Shown here: piece after piece, positions 9,142 to 16,578 of the stretch
How positions within the stretch are numbered: position 1 is the first letter of the stretch
How the letters are laid out: every line of letters begins with the position of its first letter
NCBI GenBank assembly: GCA_902727915.1
Contig: CACVAU010000048.1
Span: 1 to 26,386 of the forward strand
Direction: 5' to 3'
Origin: an uncultured Sulfurovum sp.
GTDB taxonomy: Bacteria > Campylobacterota > Campylobacteria > Campylobacterales > Sulfurovaceae
Length of the DNA stretch: 26,386 nucleotides
Made by a program: the position numbers and the translations under genes
Notes under the pieces: model-generated
What the model was told of the DNA's origin: nothing
Seen by the model: only the letters and a program-made list of their open reading frames with translations
Database searches by the model: none

Positions 9142-9196
9142 ATAATATTACGAACTGGTAACAAGAAGGGAACAGTATGATTACAATTCGGTTACA
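9142..9196 (-). promoter_or_regulatory. Pho-like promoter of the TonB/receptor operon
   Basis: Four half-sites lie at exact 11-bp steps; on the plus strand they start at 9157 (ggtaaca), 9168 (gggaaca), 9179 (gattaca) and 9190 (ggttaca). Read on the minus strand the final GTTAC core is followed by 10 bp and a TATTAT -10 (9147-9142). The layout and leader are nearly the same as at 12509-12563. It should drive the eight-gene operon from 9113 to 176, since no other promoter or terminator is evident between those genes. Confidence 0.75.
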
Positions 9197-9364
9197 TACT
9201 GTAAAATAAAATCATCTGTTTCAAATAGATATTTAAAGCATAATAAAGAAATTTAGAAAAGTTTATCAATGAGATTTTGAAGAAAATTAAGAAGTGCGTT
9301 TAGTGCTTGTAGGCAAGTCATAAAACTTACCTACATGAAAAATAGACGTAAAAGATATAAGTAA

Positions 9365-9385
9365 GCAATACCTACTTAGTATTGC
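9365..9385 (-). terminator. Hairpin at the stop codon of the three-domain lipoprotein
   Basis: A perfect 7-bp stem (gcaatac 9365-9371 with gtattgc 9379-9385) straddles the stop codon. It is followed on the minus strand by a T-rich but interrupted tail. A second, imperfect 10-bp stem lies just beyond at 9309-9334. Together they could end transcription before the TonB operon promoter. The uridine tract is weak. Confidence 0.4.
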
Positions 9386-12300
9386 CTGTTCCAGCATCAA
9401 ACTTAGCTTCAATATCAGCTGAGTTTCCACCATCTGAATGGTCAGTAAACCTATCATCCGTAGAGGTACCACTAAGCGTAACATTTTCAAATGAGATGTT
9501 ATCAACCGTAGCTGTTCCTTGCGAATGAATTGTACCAGCACCATCGGTTGAATTATCCGTTATGGTACCATTTTTAAAGTGTCCACCAATACCATCTTTC
9601 TTAAAGAATAAACCACCCTCTTTTACTGAACTATTTTGAGTAATTGTAAAGCCATCAAAAGTTGCAGCTGTGGTTCCTGACATCTCAATGGCAGCGTTAC
9701 CAGAACTCTGCGTAATGGTTAAGTCACTTACTGTACCTGAATAACCATCATCAATATCAAAGTGATCATCGGTACACTCTGAAACCGTAATGTTACTCAT
9801 ATTTACCGTACCACCCCATGCTTCGATACAGTCATCATCTGACTTAGTCACCGTAATGTTATCAATCGTTGTTCCTGAACCAACACCCACAAGACTAAGA
9901 CCATTAATCTCTTTGTCCGTTTCCATGGTAATACCAGAGTTTAAGATTTGAACATATTTTAAGGTTCCTGAATTATCTGTTAAGTCTGAATCACCAGCTA
10001 CATACGCAGAGTTTACTTCATACGCTTGTACCTGATCATTTCCTGCATTACCAATAATGGTTAAACCACCCCATTGACCCACAGCAGCTGTTCCACCGTC
10101 GTGTGCAATTTTAGAAGTAAAGATAATTGGTTGTTCAGCCGTACCTTCAGCCATAATCTTAGCACCTTTATCCACAATCATGTACGAAGTGTTATCACCT
10201 GTACCATCTTTACCAACAATGGTTGTTCCTGGGTCAATGGTTAAAGTCGCACCATTGGTTACGCTTACTAAACCATCTAAAATCCATGTTTTTGTAAATA
10301 CTAACTCCGTATCACTTGAAATGCTTTCAATAATCGTTGATTCAGGTTTCGACCCATCTGAACTGTTATCTGTACCAGCATTAAATTCAGCTTCAATATC
10401 AGCAGAATTTCCACCATCAGAGTGGTCGGTAAATTTAGCATCCGTACTTGAACCACCTAAAATTACATTTTCAAAAGAGATATTTGCAATGGTTGCTGTT
10501 CCTTGCGAATGGATTGTACCTGCACCATCAGTTGAGTTGTCGGTAATGAAACCATTTTTAAAGTGTCCACCAATACCATCTTTTTTAAAGAAGATACCAC
10601 CCTCTTTAACTGAACTCTCTTGCGTAATTACAAAAGTATCAAATGTTGCATCTGTAGTTCCTGACATCTCAATAGCAGCATTACCAGAAGTTTGTGTAAT
10701 CGTTAAGTTACTTACCGTACCAGCGTATCCATCATCAATATCAAAATGATCATCCGTACACTCTGAAACGCTAATGTTACTCATATTTACCGTACCACCC
10801 CATGCTTCAATACAGTCATCATCTGACTTGGTCACCGTAATGTTGTCAATGGTTGTCCCTGAACCAACACCCACAAGACTAAGACCATTAATCTCTTTGT
10901 CAGTCTCCATGGTAATACCAGAGTTTAAGATTTGTACATAAGTTAATGTTCCAGAGTTGTCTGTTAAGTCTGAATCACCAGCTTCATACGCTGAATTTAC
11001 TTCATACGCTTGTACTTGATCATTTCCTGCATTACCAATAATGGTTAAACCACCCCATTGACCCACAGCAGCTGTTCCACCATTGTAAGCCGTTTCAGAA
11101 GTAAAGATAATAGGACTAGAAGCTGTACCTTCAGCCATAATCTTAGCACCTTTATCAATAATCATGTATGAAGTATTGTCACCTGTACCATCTTTACCGA
11201 CAACGGTTGTTCCAGCTTCAACCGTTAAGGTAGCCCCATCGGTTACAGCCACTAGACCGTCTAATACCCAAACCTTATCACTGCTCAATGTGGTATCTGA
11301 AGTAATGTTTCCAGCAATGGTCTCTTTTTCTTTTGGTGCTTCAATTACATTATCCGTACCAGCATTAAACTTTGTAAGAAGCGTATTAGCTGAATCACCA
11401 CTAAATCTACTGTCTGTTGACCTACCAGCTAAGGTTACATTCTCAAAACTTGTGTTTGTGATATCGGCTGTACCTTTTGAATAAATTGCTCCAGCACCAT
11501 CAATGGAGTTGTCCGTAATCGTACCATTTGAAAAATGCCCACCAATACCATCGTTTTTAAAGTAGATACCACCTTCTTTCACTGAAGTTGTTTGCGTAAT
11601 GGTAAAGGTATCAAAAGTAGCAGCTGTTGTTCCAGACATTTCAATGGCAGCATTACCCGTTGTTTGGTTAATGGTTAAATTGCTTACCGTACCTGAGTAA
11701 CCATCATCAATATCAAAGTGATCATCCGTACAACCTGTCAAAGTAATGTTTGACATATTAACCGTACCACCCCATGCTTCAACACAATCATCATCTGACT
11801 TCGTCACGGTAATGTTATCAATCGTTGTGCCTGAACCAACACCTACCAAACTCAAACCATTAATCTCTTTGTCCGTCTCCATGGTAATACCCGAGTTTAA
11901 GATTTGAACGTATTTTAAGGTTCCAGAGTTATCAGCTAAATCTGAGTCATCAGCTTCATACGCTGAATTAACTTCATAGGCTTGTACTTGGTCATTTCCA
12001 GCTTTACCAATAATGGTTAAACCACCCCACTGACCTACAGCAGCTGTTCCACCATCAACAGCCGTTTCAGAAGTAAAAATAATAGGATTAGCAGCCGTAC
12101 CTTCAGCCATAATCTTAGCACCTTTATCAATAATCATGTACGAAGTATTATCACCTGTACCATCTTTACCAGCAATAACTGTCCCAGCTTCAATGGTTAG
12201 GGTAGCCCCATTACTTACAGTTACTAAACCATCCAATACCCATGTAGTATCCGAAGTTAAAGTCAAATCACTGCTAATGTCTCCAACTAAGCTCTTTTTT

Positions 12301-12479
12301 GGATTGGTGACCGTTGTGCTAGTATCCGTGGTGGTATCCGTACTATCGTCTGTTCCACTGTCATTGTAAATATAAACTTGATTAGGAGAATCTTTATCTT
12401 GGTCAATACAACCCGTAAAAATTACACTCCCTATAAGTAGCGAACTTAATGCTATGACTTGTCTCTGTTTTATTAACAT
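9372..12479 (-). CDS. Lipoprotein with three tandem right-handed beta-helix domains
   Basis: The 1035-residue protein has a lipoprotein signal (lipobox FTGC, Cys24), a Thr/Asp-rich spacer (about 40-60) and three near-copies of one ~325-residue domain (starting near 66, 390 and 718). Each domain opens with the beta-helix pattern WVLDGLV..GATLTI..GT, then KDGTGDNTSYMI and AKIMAEGTA..PIIFTS. It carries GQWGGLTIIG and then Asp-rich rungs SDDDCVEAWGG and CTDDHFDIDDGY. These rungs are invariant and place one Cys and several Asp close together, possibly for metal or Ca2+ binding or a disulfide between rungs. The protein is probably anchored in the outer membrane. Its promoter is nearly identical to that of the TonB receptor operon, so it probably works with that receptor. 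The exact function is unknown. A one-domain paralog lies at 12670-13779. Confidence 0.85.
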   Translation of the reverse strand: MLIKQRQVIALSSLLIGSVIFTGCIDQDKDSPNQVYIYNDSGTDDSTDTTTDTSTTVTNPKKSLVGDISSDLTLTSDTTWVLDGLVTVSNGATLTIEAGTVIAGKDGTGDNTSYMIIDKGAKIMAEGTAANPIIFTSETAVDGGTAAVGQWGGLTIIGKAGNDQVQAYEVNSAYEADDSDLADNSGTLKYVQILNSGITMETDKEINGLSLVGVGSGTTIDNITVTKSDDDCVEAWGGTVNMSNITLTGCTDDHFDIDDGYSGTVSNLTINQTTGNAAIEMSGTTAATFDTFTITQTTSVKEGGIYFKNDGIGGHFSNGTITDNSIDGAGAIYSKGTADITNTSFENVTLAGRSTDSRFSGDSANTLLTKFNAGTDNVIEAPKEKETIAGNITSDTTLSSDKVWVLDGLVAVTDGATLTVEAGTTVVGKDGTGDNTSYMIIDKGAKIMAEGTASSPIIFTSETAYNGGTAAVGQWGGLTIIGNAGNDQVQAYEVNSAYEAGDSDLTDNSGTLTYVQILNSGITMETDKEINGLSLVGVGSGTTIDNITVTKSDDDCIEAWGGTVNMSNISVSECTDDHFDIDDGYAGTVSNLTITQTSGNAAIEMSGTTDATFDTFVITQESSVKEGGIFFKKDGIGGHFKNGFITDNSTDGAGTIHSQGTATIANISFENVILGGSSTDAKFTDHSDGGNSADIEAEFNAGTDNSSDGSKPESTIIESISSDTELVFTKTWILDGLVSVTNGATLTIDPGTTIVGKDGTGDNTSYMIVDKGAKIMAEGTAEQPIIFTSKIAHDGGTAAVGQWGGLTIIGNAGNDQVQAYEVNSAYVAGDSDLTDNSGTLKYVQILNSGITMETDKEINGLSLVGVGSGTTIDNITVTKSDDDCIEAWGGTVNMSNITVSECTDDHFDIDDGYSGTVSDLTITQSSGNAAIEMSGTTAATFDGFTITQNSSVKEGGLFFKKDGIGGHFKNGTITDNSTDGAGTIHSQGTATVDNISFENVTLSGTSTDDRFTDHSDGGNSADIEAKFDAGTGNTK
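9375..12284 (-). repeat. Three in-frame tandem repeats of about 954-984 bp
   Basis: On the minus strand the units are 12284-11313 (972 bp), 11312-10329 (984 bp) and 10328-9375 (954 bp). The same conserved block (encoding GTAAVGQWGG) begins near 10071, 11055 and 12027, and near 13369 in the neighbouring paralog. Long stretches are the same at DNA level with mainly third-base changes. This is coding repetition, not a CRISPR or transposon, and could expand or contract by recombination. Confidence 0.85.
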
Positions 12480-12508
12480 GTATACTCCAATGTAAAATTT
12501 AATACTTT

Positions 12509-12563
12509 ATAGTAATACGTAGTGGTAACAAGAAGGGAACACATTGATTACAATATGATTACA
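12509..12563 (-). promoter_or_regulatory. Pho-like promoter of the three-domain lipoprotein
   Basis: Four half-sites at exact 11-bp steps start on the plus strand at 12524 (ggtaaca), 12535 (gggaaca), 12546 (gattaca) and 12557 (gattaca). On the minus strand the GTTAC core is followed by 10 bp and TACTAT (12514-12509) as the -10. The leader ends in TTGGAGTATAC before the ATG, almost the same as the TonB operon leader. Confidence 0.75.
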
Positions 12564-12612
12564 AGGGAGAAGTTTTAGAACTACTGTGTTTCAAAGATTG
12601 ACAGCTAAGTTC

Positions 12613-12643
12613 AATAGAAGAGTAAAAAAATCACTCTCCTATT
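12613..12643 (-). terminator. Stem-loop after the one-domain lipoprotein gene
   Basis: An 11-bp stem with one G-T pair (aatagaagagt 12613-12623 with actctcctatt 12633-12643) encloses a 9-base loop. It lies about 30 bases past the stop at 12670. The T-run is in the loop rather than after the stem, so this may be an RNA-end stabiliser or a weak terminator. Confidence 0.35.
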
Positions 12644-12669
12644 ATCAAAGCTATTATTAGAAAAATAAA

Positions 12670-13779
12670 CTATTTACTGTTTCCTGAACCAGCATCAAAT
12701 TTTGCTTCAATGTCAGCTGAGTTTCCACCATCATCATGGTCTGTAAATTTGTTATCTGAAGAAGTACCAGCAAGTGTTACATTTTCAAATGAGATGTTAG
12801 CAACAGTAGCTGTACCTTGCGAATGAATCGCCCCAGCATCATCTGAAGAGTTATCGGTTACGGTACCATTTTTAAAGTGTCCACCAATACCATCTTTTTT
12901 AAAGAATAAACCACCCTCTTTAACTGAACTATTTTGAGTAATTGTAAAGCCATCAAAAGTAGCAGCTGTTGTTCCTGACATTTCAATAGCAGCATTACCA
13001 GAAGTTTGTGTAATGGTTAAGTCGCTTACCGTACCAGCGTATCCATCATCAATATCAAAGTGATCATCCGTACACTCTGAAACAGTAATGTTACTCATAT
13101 TTACCGTACCACCCCATGCTTCAACACAGTCATCATCAGATCTTGTCACCGTGATGTTATCAATGGTTGTACCTGAACCAACACCCACGAGGCTAAGACC
13201 ATTAATCTCTTTGTCCGTCTCCATCGTAATACCCGAGTTTAAGATTTGTACATATCTTAATGTACCCGAACTGTGTGTTAAATCAGCATTCGTAGCTGCA
13301 TAAGCAGAATTTACTTCATACGCTTGTACTTGATCGTTTCCAGCTTGACCAATAATAGTTAAACCACCCCATTGACCTACAGCAGCAGTACCACCATCAA
13401 CAGCTGTTTTTGACGTAAAGATAATTGGTTTAGCAGCTGTACCTTCAGCCATAATCTTAGCATCTTTATCAATAATCATGTAAGAAGTGTTATCCCCTGT
13501 ACCATCTTTACCAGCAATGGTTGTTCCAGCATCAATTTTTAACGTTGTCCCTTTAACAGCCACTAAACCATCAAGAATCCAAGTTTGGTCAGCTGTTAAC
13601 TGTGTACACGTAGTAATGTCACCACTTAATGTTGTTGAAGAAGGTATTGTGTAAGATGAACATACTGAGGTGTCTGTATCTGTGTCCGTACTTGTTGTTG
13701 AAGAAGAATCTCCTCCACCACATCCTGTAAATACTAAAGCAGCTGTAACCACTGAAAGTAAGATATTTGTTTTTTTCAT
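12670..13779 (-). CDS. Single-domain right-handed beta-helix lipoprotein
   Basis: The 369-residue protein has a lipoprotein signal with lipobox FTGC (Cys20), a short Gly/Ser/Thr/Asp linker, and one beta-helix domain (about 45-369). The domain has the same blocks as each unit of its larger neighbour, including SDDDCVEAWGG and CTDDHFDIDDGY. Its C-terminal third is closest to the third unit of that protein (both end with a DIEAKFDAG block). This suggests that a single-domain ancestor was duplicated and one copy then grew by internal triplication. It contains an additional cysteine pair near residues 40-58 (SVCSSYTI, TTCTQL) not seen in the larger protein. It has its own Pho-like promoter, divergent from olsF. 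It is probably a surface or periplasm-facing lipoprotein; the ligand is unknown. Confidence 0.82.
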   Translation of the reverse strand: MKKTNILLSVVTAALVFTGCGGGDSSSTTSTDTDTDTSVCSSYTIPSSTTLSGDITTCTQLTADQTWILDGLVAVKGTTLKIDAGTTIAGKDGTGDNTSYMIIDKDAKIMAEGTAAKPIIFTSKTAVDGGTAAVGQWGGLTIIGQAGNDQVQAYEVNSAYAATNADLTHSSGTLRYVQILNSGITMETDKEINGLSLVGVGSGTTIDNITVTRSDDDCVEAWGGTVNMSNITVSECTDDHFDIDDGYAGTVSDLTITQTSGNAAIEMSGTTAATFDGFTITQNSSVKEGGLFFKKDGIGGHFKNGTVTDNSSDDAGAIHSQGTATVANISFENVTLAGTSSDNKFTDHDDGGNSADIEAKFDAGSGNSK

Positions 13780-13809
13780 CTGTAAATCCTTTGTATTTTT
13801 GATGAAAGC

Positions 13810-13864
13810 ACTTTAAACTTAATTAGTAACAAAAAAGAAACAAAAGAAACAAAATTTGGTTACA
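13810..13864 (-). promoter_or_regulatory. Pho-like promoter of the one-domain lipoprotein
   Basis: On the plus strand, phased half-sites start at 13825 (agtaaca), 13836 (agaaaca), 13847 (degenerate) and 13858 (ggttaca), again 11 bp apart. The GTTAC core nearest the gene is followed on the minus strand by 10 bp and TAAAGT (13815-13810), a weaker -10. It shares the intergenic region with the divergent olsF promoter. Confidence 0.6.
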
Positions 13865-13902
13865 AGGTGGTTTCTGTTTTGTTACCTTTCTTATACTCAA
13901 AA

Positions 13903-13935
13903 AGTTACTAATTTGTTATCAAAAAATTTTATACT
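13903..13935 (+). promoter_or_regulatory. Pho-like promoter of olsF
   Basis: Half-sites AGTTACT (13903) and TGTTATC (13914) are 11 bp apart. The GTTAT core is followed by exactly 10 bp and a perfect TATACT -10 (13930-13935). A further GTTAC at 13881 is one base out of phase. The ATG lies 35 bases beyond the -10 and is preceded by AAGGAAG. Confidence 0.7.
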
Positions 13936-13970
13936 ATGTAAAATTTTATAGAATATAATAAGGAAGCATT

Positions 13971-15692
13971 ATGATTAATGTAGAAGCATCTCTTATCAAT
14001 AAGTATCCAAAAGTAGAAACCATACCCAAACCTCTACGCCTACCATTTTTCTCTGCTGTGAAAAAAATCATCCATGAAAATGATATTAATCTTTTTTTAG
14101 AAGAGCGACGTTATGCTGGACCATTTACTTTTGTAGAGTCTGTTTTAGATCATTTTAACTTTTCCTATAAGTTCGCATCAAATCAAATTGAAAACATTCC
14201 AGCTACAGGTCGTGTGGTGATTATTGCGAACCCTCCTTTAGGTGCGTTGGATGCACTTTCATTAATTCACTTGGTTAAACGGGTAAGATCGGACATTAAA
14301 GTCGTTGCCAATGATGTTCTTTCAAACATTGAACAACTCAAACCCATACTTGTGGGTGTCAATACCTTTGGCTCAACGCTTTCAAAAGATTCCGTTAAAC
14401 AAATTTCCAATGCCTTAGAAAATGAAGAAGTCTTAATTGTCTTTCCCTCAGGTGAAGTATCACGAGCAGGAGCCAATGGCATTAAAGATACCCAATGGCA
14501 AAAAGGCTTTCTCAAATTTGCCAGTAAAAGTAAATCAGCCATTGTTCCCATACATATCAATGCAAGGAACTCCACACTTTTTTATACCCTCTCTTCTTTG
14601 AACAAAAGTTTGTCAGCCATTTTGTTAGCCCATGAGATGTTTAAACAAAAAGAGGGTTCACTAGAATTTACCATAGGTGAAAGCATTCCCTATAAAAGTT
14701 ATCATAATGCTCTTGTAGATACCAAGTCACAAGTTAAACTCTTTAAAAAACATCTTTACCGTATTGCCAAAGGGAAAAAACCCATTTTCAATACCCAAAA
14801 ATGCATTGCCCACCCAGAAGACAGAGTGGCACTCAAGCAAGAGCTCAAAAAATGTCAACTCTTGGGTAAAACCAATGATGAAAAAAAGATTTATCTTTAT
14901 GAATATGAGCAAGGCTCCATTGTCCTTCAAGAGATAAGCCGACTACGCGAATATACCTTTAGAAAAGTTGAAGAAGGCACAGGTAAAAAAAGAGACAAAG
15001 ATGACTATGACCACTACTATAAACACATTGTTTTGTGGGATGATGATGCTTTAGAAATTGTGGGTTCTTACCGTATTGCTGAAAGTAACTTTGTACATGA
15101 ATACTACGGAGTAGAAGGGTTTTATACCAACAATTTATTTAGATTTGACGAACAATTTGAACCCTATCTAAATAATTCTGTTGAACTTGGTAGAAGTTTT
15201 GTACAACCAAAATATTGGGGAAGCAGAGCTTTGGATTATCTATGGCAAGGTATTGGTGCTTATCTACATGAAAATGAACATATCAAGTATCTATTTGGAG
15301 CTGTAACCCTTAGTGGTTCTATGAGTCAACATGCAGAAGAGTTAATTATCTACTACTATGATAAACATTATGGGAACAATCATACCTTACTGAACCCAAA
15401 AAATAAATTTAAATTCACCCAAAACAGTATGGCTGAGCTAGAATCTATCTTCGATGGAAACGATTTTAAAGAAGACTTAATTATTTTACGAGAGCAATTA
15501 GCCTATTATGGGGTTAGTATCCCAACCCTCTACAAACAATATGCCGACTTATGTGAAAAAGATGGTATCTCATTTATGGGGTATAACATTGATAAAAACT
15601 TTGAAAATTGTGTTGATAGTTTTATTTTGGTTGATGTAGATAAGATTAAAGAAAAAAAACGTAGCCGTTATATTAAAGAGAGTAGAGTGTAG
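13971..15692 (+). CDS. olsF: Bifunctional ornithine-lipid synthase, OlsF type
   Basis: The 573-residue protein fuses an N-terminal PlsC-like O-acyltransferase (about 60-260) to a C-terminal OlsB-like N-acyltransferase of the GNAT fold (about 310-520). Visible signatures are IANPPLGALDAL (85-96), FPSGEVSR (158-165) and VELGRSFVQPKYWGSRALDYLW (404-425). In OlsF, the C-terminal part makes lyso-ornithine lipid from ornithine and acyl donor, and the N-terminal part adds the second acyl chain. Ornithine lipids replace phospholipids under phosphate limitation in several bacteria, which fits the Pho-like promoter upstream. One oddity: the catalytic His expected in the PlsC motif (NHPLGxLD) is Pro88 here (codon CCT), with Asp94 kept. 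Length and fusion order match OlsF; a generic hemolysin/acyltransferase label is the alternative. Confidence 0.82.
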   Translation: MINVEASLINKYPKVETIPKPLRLPFFSAVKKIIHENDINLFLEERRYAGPFTFVESVLDHFNFSYKFASNQIENIPATGRVVIIANPPLGALDALSLIHLVKRVRSDIKVVANDVLSNIEQLKPILVGVNTFGSTLSKDSVKQISNALENEEVLIVFPSGEVSRAGANGIKDTQWQKGFLKFASKSKSAIVPIHINARNSTLFYTLSSLNKSLSAILLAHEMFKQKEGSLEFTIGESIPYKSYHNALVDTKSQVKLFKKHLYRIAKGKKPIFNTQKCIAHPEDRVALKQELKKCQLLGKTNDEKKIYLYEYEQGSIVLQEISRLREYTFRKVEEGTGKKRDKDDYDHYYKHIVLWDDDALEIVGSYRIAESNFVHEYYGVEGFYTNNLFRFDEQFEPYLNNSVELGRSFVQPKYWGSRALDYLWQGIGAYLHENEHIKYLFGAVTLSGSMSQHAEELIIYYYDKHYGNNHTLLNPKNKFKFTQNSMAELESIFDGNDFKEDLIILREQLAYYGVSIPTLYKQYADLCEKDGISFMGYNIDKNFENCVDSFILVDVDKIKEKKRSRYIKESRV

Positions 15693-15714
15693 CCATGCAA
15701 ACACACTCTCTTTT
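15684..15714 (+). terminator. Terminator between olsF and the convergent regulator gene
   Basis: A 7-bp perfect stem (agagtgt 15684-15690 with acactct 15703-15709) overlaps the olsF stop and is followed by CTTTTAAAA. The genes on either side converge here, so it may act in both directions. The stem is short. Confidence 0.4.
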
Positions 15715-15729
15715 AAAATCACTCGCAAA

Positions 15730-16413
15730 TTAAACCAATTTATAACCCACACCCCAAACAGGAAAAAAATATTCTTTTGTCCCACTTGGGTCTATCTTCT
15801 TTTTAAGTCTATTCATTGTGACATTAATTGTTTTGTCATGAAAACTAATACTATCATCACCCCAAACCTCATCTCTTAAAAAGTCTCGGTCTAAGGTCTT
15901 GTTTGGATTTTTAACAAAAGCTTGTAAAAGTTTAAATTCTAAATTTGTGAGTTCTATGGGCTGATTATCAATACTAAAAGTACGATTTGTAATGTCTAAA
16001 ATAAGATCACGATACTTTATTTTGTCTGAACTAATAATACCTGAACGACGAAGAACAGCCCCAACACGCAGTACCAATTCTTTGTGGTTAAAAGGTTTTG
16101 TAATATAATCATCAGCACCTCGTTCAAACCCCTCTTCTATCTCTTTATCTTTTGCCTTTGCTGTTAAATAAATAACTGGCATGGTATACCCATATCTTCT
16201 AAGTTTTGCCACAAATTCACTGCCCTCACAACCAGGTAAATTTCGATCAACAATCATAAGTGCAGGTTCTTCTTCTTCTAAAAATTGTGCTACCTTATCT
16301 GTTGAGAGAAAACCCATTGTTTCATATCCAGCTTTTTGTAAATGGTATTCCAATAACTCTAAAATATCTTCTTCATCTTCTATAATAAGAATTTCTAAGG
16401 ATTGATGTTTCAT
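15730..16413 (-). CDS. PhoB/OmpR-family response regulator with intact receiver
   Basis: The protein (227 residues from the ATG) has a full receiver: acidic pair Glu12-Asp13, phospho-acceptor Asp56 (VDRNLPG), Thr84 (YLTAK) and Lys106 (TKPF). A winged-helix DNA-binding domain follows (about 130-227, ending VWGVGYKLV). It is the best candidate in the window for the activator of the six 11-bp-phased promoters; one of those promoters is its own, suggesting autoregulation. C. jejuni PhosR, a Campylobacterota phosphate regulator, is the closest functional parallel I know of. A GTG lies one codon earlier (16416), but the -10 ends only 6 bases before the ATG, so the mRNA may be leaderless. No histidine kinase gene is adjacent. 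Confidence 0.88.
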   Translation of the reverse strand: MKHQSLEILIIEDEEDILELLEYHLQKAGYETMGFLSTDKVAQFLEEEEPALMIVDRNLPGCEGSEFVAKLRRYGYTMPVIYLTAKAKDKEIEEGFERGADDYITKPFNHKELVLRVGAVLRRSGIISSDKIKYRDLILDITNRTFSIDNQPIELTNLEFKLLQAFVKNPNKTLDRDFLRDEVWGDDSISFHDKTINVTMNRLKKKIDPSGTKEYFFPVWGVGYKLV

Positions 16414-16419
16414 CACAAG

Positions 16420-16452
16420 AGTATACTATGAAAAAGTAACAAAACGATAACA
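16420..16452 (-). promoter_or_regulatory. Pho-like promoter of the intact response regulator
   Basis: On the plus strand, half-sites agtaaca (16435) and gataaca (16446) are 11 bp apart. On the minus strand the GTTAC core is followed by 10 bp and a perfect TATACT (16425-16420). The -10 ends 6 bases before the ATG, leaving room for essentially no leader. Confidence 0.65.
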
Positions 16453-16539
16453 ATCAATACCTAATCATCTCTACATCTACTCACCTAAGCATAACCATAC
16501 TTTATGCTAAGCTCCAATCAGCAACATAAATCAAATTTT

Positions 16540-16548
16540 TGCTAAAAT
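16540..16548 (+). promoter_or_regulatory. Extended -10 promoter of the trigger-factor-like operon
   Basis: TGCTAAAAT is an extended -10 (TGnTAnAAT), preceded by a T-run as is usual for vegetative promoters in Campylobacterota. It would start transcription about 25 bases before the GTG at 16579. A TATAAT at 16559-16564 is an alternative, but it is very close to the start codon. Confidence 0.4.
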
Positions 16549-16578
16549 CACGCAATTATATAATGAAAAAGGATTGCA

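Noticed and set aside
10180..10749. Plus-strand open frames (up to 189 codons) antisense to the lipoprotein repeats
   Set aside because: They recur at the same place in each repeat unit, lack ribosome-binding sites and arise from the Thr/Asp/Gly-rich codons of the opposite strand.
9375..12284. Regular repeats that might suggest a CRISPR array or transposon copies
   Set aside because: The units are 954-984 bp, in frame, and encode a protein domain; there are no short direct repeats with spacers and no transposase.
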